Positions 1 to 8,520 of a stretch of 64,000 bases of DNA are shown one piece after another. The translations under genes and the position numbers were made by a program. The stretch spans positions 124,001-188,000 of the forward strand of contig JAAVLZ010000003.1 in the NCBI GenBank assembly GCA_012034405.1, read 5' to 3'. The notes below the pieces were generated by a model, which was not told where the DNA came from, ran no database searches, and saw only the letters and a list, made by a program, of their open reading frames with translations. Source of the DNA: Oscillospiraceae bacterium HV4-5-C5C (GTDB lineage: Bacteria > Bacillota > Clostridia > Saccharofermentanales > Fastidiosipilaceae). The number at the start of each line of letters is the position of its first letter. The stretch's first letter is position 1.

Positions 1-1628
1 CCAAGGTCATAGACCGAGCGCCGGTGTGGTGCAGCGTTGACTTAAGGGATGGCAATCAGGCACTGGAGATTCCCATGAATCTGGATCAGAAACTGGAGTT
101 TTTTCAGTATTTATTAGATATTGGCTTTAAAACCATCGAAATCGGCTTTCCGGCCGCATCAGAAACTGAGTATGATTTTACCCGCTACCTGATTGAAAAT
201 GATCTGGTCCCGGATGACGTCGCCATTCAGGTACTGACTCAGTCCAGACCGGAAATCATCGCCAAAACCTTCCAGGCTTTAAAAGGTGCCAAGCGAGCGG
301 TGGTCCATTTGTATAATTCTACCTCAACGTTACAGCGTGAAGTGGTGTTCCGTATGAACCAGGCAGATGTGATTGATCTGGCCGTCTCCGGCGCCAGACT
401 CATCAGGGATTATGCCGCTCAGGATGAGTCAGGTACGGCTTTCATTTTCGAATATTCGCCGGAAAGCTTTACTGGAACGGAAATGGATTTTGCTGTGGAA
501 ATCTGTGACGCGGTTTGTGATGTCTGGCAGCCTACTGAACAAAACAAGACGATCATTAATCTGCCCAGTACGGTCGAAATGATTACGCCCAATGTCTACG
601 CCGATCAGATTGAGTATTTTTGTACCCATACTCGTTATCGGAAACAGATTGAAGTCAGTCTGCATACGCATAACGACCGCGGTACCGGCATTGCGGCTAC
701 TGAACTGGGTCTATTAGCCGGGGCAGATCGGGTAGAAGGTACGCTATTTGGTAACGGGGAGCGTACCGGTAATTGCGATCTGATGGTCGTGGCTTTAAAC
801 CTCTTTTCTCAGGGCGTAGACCCGCAGCTTGATTTCAGCGATATCAATAAAGCCCGCGGTATTTATGAGAATCTGACGCGTATGTCAGTGCATCCCCGGC
901 ATCCCTATGCTGGTGACTTGGTTTATACGGCGTTTTCCGGCTCGCATCAGGATGCGATCAATAAAGGCATGGCTGCAATTAAGGATAAAGTCTACTGGGA
1001 AGTGCCGTATCTGCCGATCGATCCGGTGGATGTCGGCCGCAGCTATGACCCGATTATCCGGATAAATTCTCAATCTGGCAAAGGCGGCGTAACCTTTATT
1101 ATGGAGCAGTTCTTTGGTATCAGTCTGAGCAAGCCCATGGCTAAGGCACTGTCAGCCCGGGTGACCCACGAGTCAGTTATTGGCAATAAAGAACTTCAAC
1201 CCCAGGAAATCTATAACTTATTTATCAATTCCTATGTCAATCGGATCCAGCCCTTAAAGCTGGAATCATTCCGAGAAGAGATGATCAGTAATACTGAAAT
1301 TCAGGTTGAAGCTAATCTGATTTATCAGGATAAGGCTTATAAGCTGCAAGCAAGCGGGACCGGCGCGGTTGACGCGCTCTGCCGGATTCTGGAAAAATTG
1401 CTGGAGGTAAACATTTCGGTTACTAACTATCATCAGCAGGCTATGGAGCGGGGCACGCAGTCCCGTGCTCTGAGCGAAGTGCAATTGCTGAGTCAGGGTC
1501 AATACTACGTGGGAGCGGGTGAAAGCCGTTCTGTAACCAAATCATCTCTGCGGGCGGTCATCAGCGCGGTCAATGATTTACTGACCAAAATACCAGCTAA
1601 AGCGGCTGCCGTATCCAGTCAAGCCTGA
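1..1628 (+). CDS. leuA: 2-isopropylmalate synthase, 5' end outside the window
   Basis: Condenses 2-oxoisovalerate with acetyl-CoA to 2-isopropylmalate, the first committed step of leucine biosynthesis in the cytoplasm. The frame is open from base 3 and reads through the left edge; the block VWCSVDLRDGNQAL is the conserved N-terminal catalytic segment, normally a few dozen residues into the protein, so only a short N-terminus is missing. The metal-binding motif SLHTHNDRGTG lies near visible residue 220. The C-terminal 130 or so residues match the LeuA allosteric (leucine feedback) domain. The length fits the longer type 2 LeuA class (about 560 residues) rather than the E. coli type. It is followed by a terminator-like hairpin. 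The complete Liv transporter lies 3.5 kb downstream on the same strand, but in a separate transcription unit. Confidence 0.95.
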   Translation, partial: KVIDRAPVWCSVDLRDGNQALEIPMNLDQKLEFFQYLLDIGFKTIEIGFPAASETEYDFTRYLIENDLVPDDVAIQVLTQSRPEIIAKTFQALKGAKRAVVHLYNSTSTLQREVVFRMNQADVIDLAVSGARLIRDYAAQDESGTAFIFEYSPESFTGTEMDFAVEICDAVCDVWQPTEQNKTIINLPSTVEMITPNVYADQIEYFCTHTRYRKQIEVSLHTHNDRGTGIAATELGLLAGADRVEGTLFGNGERTGNCDLMVVALNLFSQGVDPQLDFSDINKARGIYENLTRMSVHPRHPYAGDLVYTAFSGSHQDAINKGMAAIKDKVYWEVPYLPIDPVDVGRSYDPIIRINSQSGKGGVTFIMEQFFGISLSKPMAKALSARVTHESVIGNKELQPQEIYNLFINSYVNRIQPLKLESFREEMISNTEIQVEANLIYQDKAYKLQASGTGAVDALCRILEKLLEVNISVTNYHQQAMERGTQSRALSEVQLLSQGQYYVGAGESRSVTKSSLRAVISAVNDLLTKIPAKAAAVSSQA

Positions 1629-1692
1629 TTCAAAGCTGCTGGCGCTCAGATATCATAAGTTCTGGATTTAAATAGCAAACCTGTTTAGAGAT

Positions 1693-1735
1693 AAAAACAG
1701 ATCAGCTGCACCAAAGCAGTCTGACCTGTTTTTAT
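1693..1735 (+). terminator. Rho-independent terminator of leuA
   Basis: Bases 1693-1705 pair with 1721-1733 (12 of 13 positions), the stem continues as CTGC/GCAG at 1706-1709 and 1716-1719, and the 3' arm ends in TTTTTAT. It lies 65 bases after the leuA stop. Confidence 0.75.
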
Positions 1736-1739
1736 ATTT

Positions 1740-2540
1740 ATCCTTAAGCCACAGTTATATTGAAAGTAGGTTCATCCAGCGGACCAGAAGGCCTGATAAA
1801 GCAGCTGCAGGCCTGAATGCTGGTTTTCTCCTCTCCTTACATAATCAAAATTATTATTTTGTTTATGTCGATCAGATTTGAAAGACCCCCTCTTTACCGG
1901 GGTTGAATACGCTTCCTTAAGTTCGGTCTGATCAATCATATGCATTCCGCCTGGGTCAAGCCGCGCCAAATTGTTCGCATGAGATTACCTAGCATTATCA
2001 AGCAGCTCTTCAGCATCTGATTTACCGTCTAAGCAACGGCTCCACGGCTGCCTGAGTCCAGCTCGTAAGGCAACCAGACCAAACGCAAGTCTCCGCCAGA
2101 AGTACGGTTAAGCCCAGAGCTTTGGTCCGGTCTATCATCCCGTTTGGGACAGCTGCAGTAAATGACGTTGAAACTGATCCACAAGACTTATCCACATGTT
2201 TGCTTAACATATTCAAGTCTGTAATCCTGCAGTAATATACGAGACAGTAATATGTCTGTAACAATACCGGCAAAATCAGCTGCCGAAGCAATCCACGACT
2301 TATCCATGGCCTATGCAGTAATAATGCATAGCTTTGCAAGTGGGTCTTGCCTGAACCATTGATAATATAGTATAATATGTGCAGAATCAATAAAAACAAG
2401 GTGGTATGTACCAAATAATACCCAATGTAAGCTTATTATGTCATCATGAAGTCTGAATAATAATATGTTATCAGGTTATTAAAACACGACCAATGTACAC
2501 CTTCAGCTGACCATCATTACCGTCCTTACCAGCCCAAAAT
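1740..2540. other. Gene-free stretch with DnaA-box-like sites and an AT-rich segment
   Basis: No convincing gene is seen in the 980 bases between the convergent leuA and asd genes; the minus frame open over 2022-2414 has no ribosome binding site and no recognisable domain. The stretch contains an exact DnaA box TTATCCACA at 2188-2196, a one-mismatch box TGATCCACA at 2175-2183 and a two-mismatch copy TTATCCATG at 2300-2308. The sites sit in two related blocks (2177-2198 and 2291-2309). A markedly AT-rich segment follows (about 2355-2490). The gene-strand pattern of the window argues against a primary replication origin here (see findings). Confidence 0.5.
2347..2376 (+). promoter_or_regulatory. 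Candidate sigma-A promoter without an obvious gene
   Basis: TTGCCT at 2347-2352 and TATAAT at 2371-2376 are separated by 18 bases. A transcript from about 2383 would run about 210 bases to the bidirectional hairpin at 2548-2590, with no good reading frame. It could make a small RNA, or be a chance match in AT-rich DNA. Confidence 0.3.
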
Positions 2541-2542
2541 GA

Positions 2543-2590
2543 AACTAAAAAGAGCGACAGAACCTTATTTCAAGATTCTGTCGCTCTTTT
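2543..2590 (-). terminator. Terminator of asd, probably bidirectional
   Basis: A perfect 15-bp stem (2548-2562 with 2576-2590) has a 13-base loop. On the minus strand it is followed by a T tract, and it lies just after the asd stop. The plus-strand side also ends in TTTT. Confidence 0.9.
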
Positions 2591-2610
2591 ATGGCAGTAA
2601 AGAAAAATGT

Positions 2611-3696
2611 TCAGGCTTTTTTAGCTTGAATGTAACCTTGTTTGTATAAAAGCTCAGCCGTTAAAACACCGCCGCCGGCCGCGCCCCTTAGGGTATTATG
2701 TGACAAGCAGCAGAATTTATAATCAAAGACCGGGTCTTCTCTCAAGCGGCCGATTGAAACGCCCATACCATGCTCCGTCAGAGCATCCAGCTGCGGTTGG
2801 GGACGGTTATCCTCTTCTCTGTAAGTCAGGAATGGATGGGGAGCACTGGGCAGCTGCAGGCGCTGGGCTTCCCCTTCATAGTTTTTCCAGGCAGCCAGAA
2901 TTTCTTCTTGCTTTGGTTTGTGTCTGAACTTAACGGCTACTGAAGCTGTATGGCCTTCCTGCACCGCGACCCGATAGCACTGAGCTGATATGAGCGGTCG
3001 ACTGGCTAGTTCAATATGATCGGCAGCCAGGCTGCCCCAGATTTTCATGGGCTCCTTTTCGCTTTTCTCTTCTTCGCCGCCAATGAACGGAATCAGGTTA
3101 TGCTCCATCTCCGGCCAGTCAGCAAACGTCTTTCCGGCTCCGGAAATAGCCTGATATGTAGAAACAATCAGAGCCTCCGGTTCAAAGCTCAGTAAAGGGG
3201 TTAATGCCGGTACATAGCTTTGAATAGAGCAGTTAGGCTTGCAGGCAATAAAACCAGTTTGGGTGCCCAGCCGTTTCTTTTGCGCATTAATTAACGCGCT
3301 GTGATCCGCATTGATTTCCGGAATGATCATCGGGACATCAGTCGTCCAGCGATTGGCGGAGTTATTGGAAATCACCGGGGTTTCCGTTTTGGCAATCCCC
3401 TCCTCCAGAGAGATAATGTCTGTCTTGTTCATGTTGACCGCGCAAAAAACCAGATCCAGGTCTTTAGTATATTCCTGATAATCCAGACTGTTCTGCACAA
3501 TCAGACCGGCAGCCTGAGACGGCATGGGCACTTCAATTTTCCAACGGCCGGCCACGGCTTCATCATAACGTTTGCCGGCCGAGTGCGGCGAAGCGATCAC
3601 CTTTTTCAGTTCAAACCAGGGATGCTCAGCCAGGAGTGTGACAAAGCGCTGGCCAACATAACCAGTAGCGCCTACGACACCTACGCGTAATTTCAT
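2611..3696 (-). CDS. asd: Aspartate-semialdehyde dehydrogenase, archaeal/fungal-like class
   Basis: Reduces aspartyl phosphate to aspartate semialdehyde with NADPH, the branch point toward lysine, threonine, methionine and diaminopimelate. The N-terminal Rossmann motif GVVGATGYVGQRF follows the start directly, and the catalytic cysteine is in KPNCSIQSY (about Cys156). The overall pattern resembles the ASADH class typical of archaea and fungi (also found in many Clostridia) rather than the E. coli type. The start chosen, ATG at 3696, has GAGGGGG just upstream; the frame is open 22 codons further, but that part is not conserved-looking. 361 residues. It has its own strong terminator and is divergent from the recombinase gene. 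Confidence 0.95.
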   Translation of the reverse strand: MKLRVGVVGATGYVGQRFVTLLAEHPWFELKKVIASPHSAGKRYDEAVAGRWKIEVPMPSQAAGLIVQNSLDYQEYTKDLDLVFCAVNMNKTDIISLEEGIAKTETPVISNNSANRWTTDVPMIIPEINADHSALINAQKKRLGTQTGFIACKPNCSIQSYVPALTPLLSFEPEALIVSTYQAISGAGKTFADWPEMEHNLIPFIGGEEEKSEKEPMKIWGSLAADHIELASRPLISAQCYRVAVQEGHTASVAVKFRHKPKQEEILAAWKNYEGEAQRLQLPSAPHPFLTYREEDNRPQPQLDALTEHGMGVSIGRLREDPVFDYKFCCLSHNTLRGAAGGGVLTAELLYKQGYIQAKKA

Positions 3697-3873
3697 AATT
3701 TTCCCCCTCACTATGTTGAGATCTGCCTGAAGCTGCCAGAACAGCCCCCCGGGCGTCAGCAAAACTTCAGATTAAATGGCAGTATACGCTATAATATAAC
3801 GCAGATAAAGGGTTTAGCCCGGCCGCCAGACTGCGTCAGATAAAACGAACCATCTTTCAAAGGAGATATTCAC

Positions 3874-4881
3874 ATGTCGACTATGCACGCTCAGCCTCAC
3901 AGCATGTCCGCGCCATTTCCTGCGCTGGAGGATTACCTGGCCTATATGGAGGCGATTCAAGGGCGTTCCGTACTGACCATGAAAGAGTATCATTACGACT
4001 TACAGCTATTTTTTCGCTGGCTGCTGCAACGGCGCGGTCAGCAAAGCGATCGCCCTCTAGATGAAGTGGATATCAGTGGCATTGATCTGCCTTTCGTCAA
4101 TTCGGTACGCCTGTCAGACTGCTACGCATTTTTAAGCTGGCTGGTACGCGACCGGCAAGCCTCCGCCGCCACCCGCGCACGGAAGGTAGCTGCCCTGAAA
4201 TCATTTTTTCGCTATTTAAAGCGTAAACGGGACCTGATTGATGAAGATCCGACCTATGAATTGGAGAGTCCCCGTTTAGGTAAGCGGAATCCCCGTCATC
4301 TCTCTCTGGAAGAAAGCCGGGGGCTGCTGGAAACAATTGCCAGCGGACAAACTGCTTTTCCTGCCAGAGACTACTGTATCATGACCTTTTTCCTCAATTG
4401 CGGCTTACGGCTGTCGGAGCTTTGCGGCATTAATGTCAGCAATATTCGTGACGATACGTTAACCGTCATCGGTAAAGGCAATAAAGAACGGACCATCTAT
4501 CTTAATGCGGCCTGCATGAAGGCCCTGCGGGATTATCTGACCGAGCGATCTGCCTATAAAATCAAACCAGCCGCCAGGGATGCGCTGTTTATCTCCCGCC
4601 AGGGCAACCGCATCGCGCCGGCCACGGTACAGCTGCTGATCAAAAACTGGATGCGGCGCTCCGGTCTTGATATCAGACGCTATTCCACCCATAAATTGCG
4701 GCATACGGCGGCGACCCTGATGTACCAGTACGGACATGTTGATATCCGGCTGCTACAGCAGATATTGGGGCACGCGTCAGTTTCGACCACGGAGATTTAT
4801 ACCCATGTGGATGATAAACGGCTGCATGAGGCCGTAGAAGCTAACCCGCTGGCAGATGAAGAAAAAGGTACGGTGGACTAG
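3874..4881 (+). CDS. XerC/XerD-type tyrosine recombinase
   Basis: Site-specific DNA strand exchange enzyme of the phage-integrase family. The N-terminal SAM-like core-binding domain spans about residues 18-125 and the catalytic domain about 150-325. The catalytic residues can be read: Arg179 in CGLRLSELCG, Lys201 in IGKGNKER, His273 and Arg276 in HKLRHTAAT, His300 in LGHASVSTT, and nucleophile Tyr309 in EIYTHV. At 335 residues it is somewhat longer than XerC/XerD (about 300), with an extended N-terminus. It stands alone, with no excisionase, cargo or repeats nearby, so a housekeeping role in chromosome dimer resolution is more likely than an integrase of a mobile element. RBS AAAGGAGA lies 9 bases before the ATG. 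Whether it acts as XerC, XerD or a stand-alone enzyme cannot be told from one gene. Confidence 0.88.
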   Translation: MSTMHAQPHSMSAPFPALEDYLAYMEAIQGRSVLTMKEYHYDLQLFFRWLLQRRGQQSDRPLDEVDISGIDLPFVNSVRLSDCYAFLSWLVRDRQASAATRARKVAALKSFFRYLKRKRDLIDEDPTYELESPRLGKRNPRHLSLEESRGLLETIASGQTAFPARDYCIMTFFLNCGLRLSELCGINVSNIRDDTLTVIGKGNKERTIYLNAACMKALRDYLTERSAYKIKPAARDALFISRQGNRIAPATVQLLIKNWMRRSGLDIRRYSTHKLRHTAATLMYQYGHVDIRLLQQILGHASVSTTEIYTHVDDKRLHEAVEANPLADEEKGTVD

Positions 4882-4924
4882 ATTAGGCAGGCTGAGCAGA
4901 AAGCCCGGGTATTGCAAGTCGCTT

Positions 4925-4956
4925 ATTGGCTGGCTGCAGGCAGCCAATTGTTTGTT
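4925..4956 (+). terminator. Terminator of the recombinase gene
   Basis: ATTGGCTG (4925-4932) pairs with CAGCCAAT (4941-4948), followed by TGTTTGTT. It lies 43 bases after the stop. Confidence 0.6.
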
Positions 4957-4968
4957 ATCTGCTGCTAC

Positions 4969-5119
4969 TATAAACCACTATGACTGCGCATAGCGGCGGT
5001 TGGTCAGGATATGTTCATTTTTTGCTGTTGATTATAACAACTACATACTTGACCAGCTAATTAGTTGCAAGTCTTCTTTACAGTTAATTCATGAATCCCT
5101 AACATAATATAAACCACTA
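4969..5119 (+). promoter_or_regulatory. 12-base direct repeats in the livK upstream region
   Basis: TATAAACCACTA occurs exactly at 4969-4980 and again at 5108-5119, 139 bases apart, the second just before the livK ribosome binding site. The 260-base region must hold the liv promoter; I cannot assign -35/-10 boxes with confidence (CATAAT at 5103-5108 is a possible -10). The repeats may be regulator-binding sites. Confidence 0.3.
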
Positions 5120-5142
5120 CATAGTAAGGAGAAAGTTGAATA

Positions 5143-6312
5143 ATGAATATGAAACAGACTTTCAAGAAAGTGATGGCAGTTTCCACGGCCGCGGCATTAG
5201 CTGTGATCAGTCTGGCTGCTTGTTCCAAAAGCTCCTCGTCCAGCTCTGACGAAATCGTCATCGGCGGCCTGGCCCCCCTGACCGGCAGCGTTTCTCTATA
5301 CGGTAAAGCAACCACTAACGGGGCGCAGCTGGCTTTTAAGGAAATCAATGCAGCCGGCGGCGTTAACGGTAAGCAGATCAAATATGTAGTCCTGGATGAA
5401 AAGGGTGATGCCCAGGAGGCCATCACCGCTTATAATCGTTTACGGGACCAGGAGAAAATGGTAGCGCTCTTGGGTGACGTAACCTCTACCCCTTCACTGG
5501 CCGTAGCCCAGCGGGCTGTTCAGGATAAAATTCCTATGTTAACCCCTACCTCCACTGACGCTCAAGTTACGCTTACCGGAGATAATATTTTCCGTATCTG
5601 CTTTATTGACCCTGATCAGGGTACAACCATGGCTAAATACGCCTCTGAAAAGCTGGGCGCCAAGACCGCTGCTATTATCAGCAACGCGTCAGATACCTAT
5701 TCGGTGGGCCTGACCAAGGCCTTCACTGAGGAAGCGGAAGCTTTGGGTCTCACGATTACAGCTTCTGAAACCTACGGCAAGGATGACAAGGATTTCAAGT
5801 CTCAGTTGACCAAAATCCAACAGACCAATCCGGATGTTTTGTATTGCCCGGATTACTATGAGACCGATATCCTGATTCTGAGCCAGGCCAAAGAAGTCGG
5901 GCTCACCGTTCCTATCCTGGGCGGCGATGGCTGGGATGGTATTCTGAATGTCGCTGAGGAAGGTAATCCACAGGAGGCTGACGGAGTCTACTTCACCAAC
6001 CATTTCTCTGAGAGCGATACCAGTGAGAAGGTACAGAATTTCATTTCTGCCTATAAAGAAGAATATGATGAGGATCCGGTATCCTTCTCTGCCTTAGGTT
6101 ATGACGCGGCTTACATGCTGGCTGAGGCTATCAAAAATGCCAATTCCACTGATTCTGCTGCCATTACCAGTGCCCTGCAGTCAATCAACTATGACGGTGT
6201 GACCGGCAGCATCTCCTTTGATGAGAATGGCGATCCGATTAAACCGATTTTGATCATTAAGGTTGAAAATGGCGAGTACACGGTAGCGGATAAGATGAAC
6301 ATCGAACGGTAA
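5143..6312 (+). CDS. livK: Branched-chain amino acid ABC transporter substrate-binding lipoprotein
   Basis: Extracytoplasmic receptor that captures leucine, isoleucine or valine (or a related amino acid) and delivers it to the LivHM permease. A lipoprotein signal peptide is clear: positive N-terminus, hydrophobic stretch and lipobox LAAC with Cys27 as the lipidated residue, followed by a Ser-rich spacer. The rest is a type I periplasmic binding-protein fold (IVIGGLAPLTGSVSLYGK and later conserved blocks). 389 residues, usual for the family. The start ATG at 5143 has AAGGAG 11 bases upstream; a second ATG at 5149 is less well spaced. First gene of livKHMGF; the terminator hairpin after it probably keeps the receptor more abundant than the membrane parts. 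The exact ligand is inferred from the family. Confidence 0.93.
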   Translation: MNMKQTFKKVMAVSTAAALAVISLAACSKSSSSSSDEIVIGGLAPLTGSVSLYGKATTNGAQLAFKEINAAGGVNGKQIKYVVLDEKGDAQEAITAYNRLRDQEKMVALLGDVTSTPSLAVAQRAVQDKIPMLTPTSTDAQVTLTGDNIFRICFIDPDQGTTMAKYASEKLGAKTAAIISNASDTYSVGLTKAFTEEAEALGLTITASETYGKDDKDFKSQLTKIQQTNPDVLYCPDYYETDILILSQAKEVGLTVPILGGDGWDGILNVAEEGNPQEADGVYFTNHFSESDTSEKVQNFISAYKEEYDEDPVSFSALGYDAAYMLAEAIKNANSTDSAAITSALQSINYDGVTGSISFDENGDPIKPILIIKVENGEYTVADKMNIER

Positions 6313-6340
6313 AGCAACCAACCGGTAAACTCAATAGCTC

Positions 6341-6383
6341 AGGGCTGCTCTCGCAAGATCAACGGAGAACAGCCCTTTTGTTT
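6341..6383 (+). terminator. Partial terminator/attenuator between livK and livH
   Basis: A 12-bp stem with one mismatch (6341-6352 with 6365-6376) is followed by TTTTGTTT, inside an otherwise co-directional operon and 15 bases before livH. Read-through is needed for livHMGF, since no promoter is evident after it. Confidence 0.8.
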
Positions 6384-6397
6384 AAGGGAGCAAGGCT

Positions 6398-7288
6398 ATG
6401 ACATATTTCATAACGCAGTTCATTAACGGCCTGCAGATTGGCGCCATCTACGCTCTGATCGCTTTGGGCTATACAATGGTGTACGGCATCATCAAACTCA
6501 TCAATTTTGCTCACGGCGATTTGATGATGGTGGGCGCCTATATTGCATTTTTTGCCTTGAGTGACTGGGGGCTGCCGATATATCTGGCAGCGGCCGTATC
6601 AATGGTCGGAACCGCTATTCTGGGTGTGGTGATTGACCGGATAGCATATAAACCGCTGCGGGACGCCTCCCGCCTGTCGGCGTTGATCACGGCTATCGCA
6701 GTGAGCTTGCTCCTGCAAAATGCCTGCATGCTCCTGTTTTCATCTTCGCCTCGCCGTTTCCCCACCGTAACAGCCAATTTGCCCACCATCTCCATCGGCA
6801 ATTCCACGGTCAACGTGATTGTCTTTATCAGTATCGCGCTGGCGGTAGCTTTAATGATGATTCTGAATCTCTTTGTCAATAAGACCAGGATCGGCAAAGC
6901 GATGCTGGCGGTTTCCGAGGACATGCGGGCAGCACAGCTGATGGGCATTAATGTAGATTTTATTGTTTCTCTGACCTTTGCCATCGGTTCAGCTCTGGCA
7001 GCGTTTGCCGCGATTCTGTACCTGTTTTCCTACCCTCAGATTGAGCCATATATGGGAGCCATGCCGGGTATCAAGGCCTTTATTGCCGCGGTCTTAGGCG
7101 GCATCGGCATTATTCCCGGGGCTATGGTAGGCGGATTTTTGCTGGGGATCATTGAAAGCATGGCCAAAGCTTATATCCCGTCCGCCTTTTCACAGATCAC
7201 GGACGCAGTCGTTTTCCTGGTTCTGATTCTGGTGCTGCTGATCAAGCCCTCCGGTCTGATGGGTAAACCAGAAAAAGTGAAAGTGTAG
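6398..7288 (+). CDS. livH: Branched-chain amino acid ABC transporter permease LivH
   Basis: One of the two membrane subunits forming the translocation path of the Liv importer. The protein is hydrophobic throughout, with about eight predicted membrane segments. It opens with the family-typical QFINGLQIGAIYALIALGYT block and contains the LINFAHGDLMMVGAY motif, and the cytoplasmic EAA-like loop that contacts the ATPases is around AVSEDMRAAQLMGIN. 296 residues, normal length. RBS AAGGGAG precedes the ATG. livM follows after 6 bases, so translation is probably coupled. Confidence 0.95.
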   Translation: MTYFITQFINGLQIGAIYALIALGYTMVYGIIKLINFAHGDLMMVGAYIAFFALSDWGLPIYLAAAVSMVGTAILGVVIDRIAYKPLRDASRLSALITAIAVSLLLQNACMLLFSSSPRRFPTVTANLPTISIGNSTVNVIVFISIALAVALMMILNLFVNKTRIGKAMLAVSEDMRAAQLMGINVDFIVSLTFAIGSALAAFAAILYLFSYPQIEPYMGAMPGIKAFIAAVLGGIGIIPGAMVGGFLLGIIESMAKAYIPSAFSQITDAVVFLVLILVLLIKPSGLMGKPEKVKV

Positions 7289-7294
7289 GTAAAC

Positions 7295-8497
7295 ATGATG
7301 CCTAAAAAGAAAATTCGCTCGTACTTAATTAATCTGGCAGCGGCGGCGTTCGTCTTTATCGTGGTTTACCTGGCACTGCAGTTAGGCTGGATCAACAGCT
7401 ATTACCGCAGTATTCTGATCTTGATCTGCATCAACAGCATTATGACCATCAGCCTGAATCTGGCTACCGGCCTTTTAGGTGAGCTGTGCCTGGGACATGC
7501 GGGTTTTATGGCTGTCGGAGCCTATACGACGGCGCTGATCAGTCTGAACAGCGGATTACCGACCTATGTCGGCCTGACGCTGGGGATTCTGGCTGGCGCG
7601 GTTACCGCCGGGATCGCGGCGGTCCTGGTCGGCATACCGGCTTTACGCCTGCGTGGCGACTATCTGGCCATCATCACCCTGGCCTTTGGCCAGATCATCA
7701 CCATATTAATTCGCAGCCTGGGCTTTACCGGCGGCGCGCTGGGCTTAAACGGTATCCCCTTAACCACCGATTTCCCCCTGACCTATTGGATGCTGATCGT
7801 AACCATGTACATTGTCTACGCCCTCATTCGCTCCCGGCAAGGCCGGGCGATCCTGGCTATCCGTGAAGACGATATTGCTGCTGAAGCCAGTGGTATCAAT
7901 GTCACGCGCTATAAGATGCTGGCGTTTGTTATCTCCGCGATGCTGGCCGGAGTAGCCGGTGCCTTATATGCCCACTATCAGGGCGTCCTCACTCCGGAGA
8001 AATTTGACTACAATTATTCAATTGATTTCATGGTCATGGTGGTTTTTGGCGGCATGGGATCCATCACGGGTTCTATCCTGGCTGCAATTGTACTGACCAT
8101 TTTGCCCCAGTTACTCTACGGCTTTTCCGACTACCGGATGCTGCTATACTCAATCCTTTTGATTGCGCTGATGATCTTTAAACCATCGGGCCTGCTAGGA
8201 CAGAAGGAGCTGTCCCAGCGGGTCTTCCAGCGGCTGGGCCGCCAGCTCTTGGGGAAAAAGCCTCAAACCGTGCCGGTAGAAGCAGATATTCCAACCACCG
8301 TGGTCGATGAAGATACCTATCTGACCGAGCAGGGTTCAGGAGACTCCGGCGTAGGTGGTTCAAGTACTCGCGGGCAGGAAAATCTGCCTGTTTCTGGCAC
8401 CCCCATTGCTGAAGCGGAAGGCAAGCATCAGGAACGCCTGGGTCTGGATACTCAGGGAGATGAGCCGCTGACCCGTAAGCATAAGGGCCGCCGTTAG
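7295..8497 (+). CDS. livM: Branched-chain amino acid ABC transporter permease LivM with a hydrophilic C-terminal tail
   Basis: Second membrane subunit of the Liv importer, pairing with LivH. Residues 1 to about 310 are the hydrophobic permease core, with the conserved blocks GLLGELCLGHAGFMAVGAY and RLRGDYLAIITLAFGQII and the ATPase-contact loop AIREDDIAAEASGIN. The conserved core ends near FKPSGLLGQ. About 85 further residues form a low-complexity, charged, Gly/Ser/Thr/Glu-rich tail ending in KHKGRR. Most LivM proteins stop within 20-30 residues of that point, so the tail is unusual; the topology places it in the cytoplasm. Adjacent ATGs at 7295 and 7298 could both serve as start. livG follows after 23 bases. 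Confidence 0.93.
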   Translation: MMPKKKIRSYLINLAAAAFVFIVVYLALQLGWINSYYRSILILICINSIMTISLNLATGLLGELCLGHAGFMAVGAYTTALISLNSGLPTYVGLTLGILAGAVTAGIAAVLVGIPALRLRGDYLAIITLAFGQIITILIRSLGFTGGALGLNGIPLTTDFPLTYWMLIVTMYIVYALIRSRQGRAILAIREDDIAAEASGINVTRYKMLAFVISAMLAGVAGALYAHYQGVLTPEKFDYNYSIDFMVMVVFGGMGSITGSILAAIVLTILPQLLYGFSDYRMLLYSILLIALMIFKPSGLLGQKELSQRVFQRLGRQLLGKKPQTVPVEADIPTTVVDEDTYLTEQGSGDSGVGGSSTRGQENLPVSGTPIAEAEGKHQERLGLDTQGDEPLTRKHKGRR

Positions 8498-8520
8498 GGG
8501 TAAACAGAAAGGGTATAAGC

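Noticed and set aside
2175-2310. Primary chromosomal origin
   Set aside because: No dnaA, dnaN, recF or rpmH nearby, few boxes, and gene orientation is opposite to that expected. Kept as a DnaA-site finding instead.
2022-2414. Open frame of 130 codons on the minus strand
   Set aside because: No ribosome binding site, odd composition, no recognisable domain, and it overlaps the DnaA-box blocks. Probably not coding.
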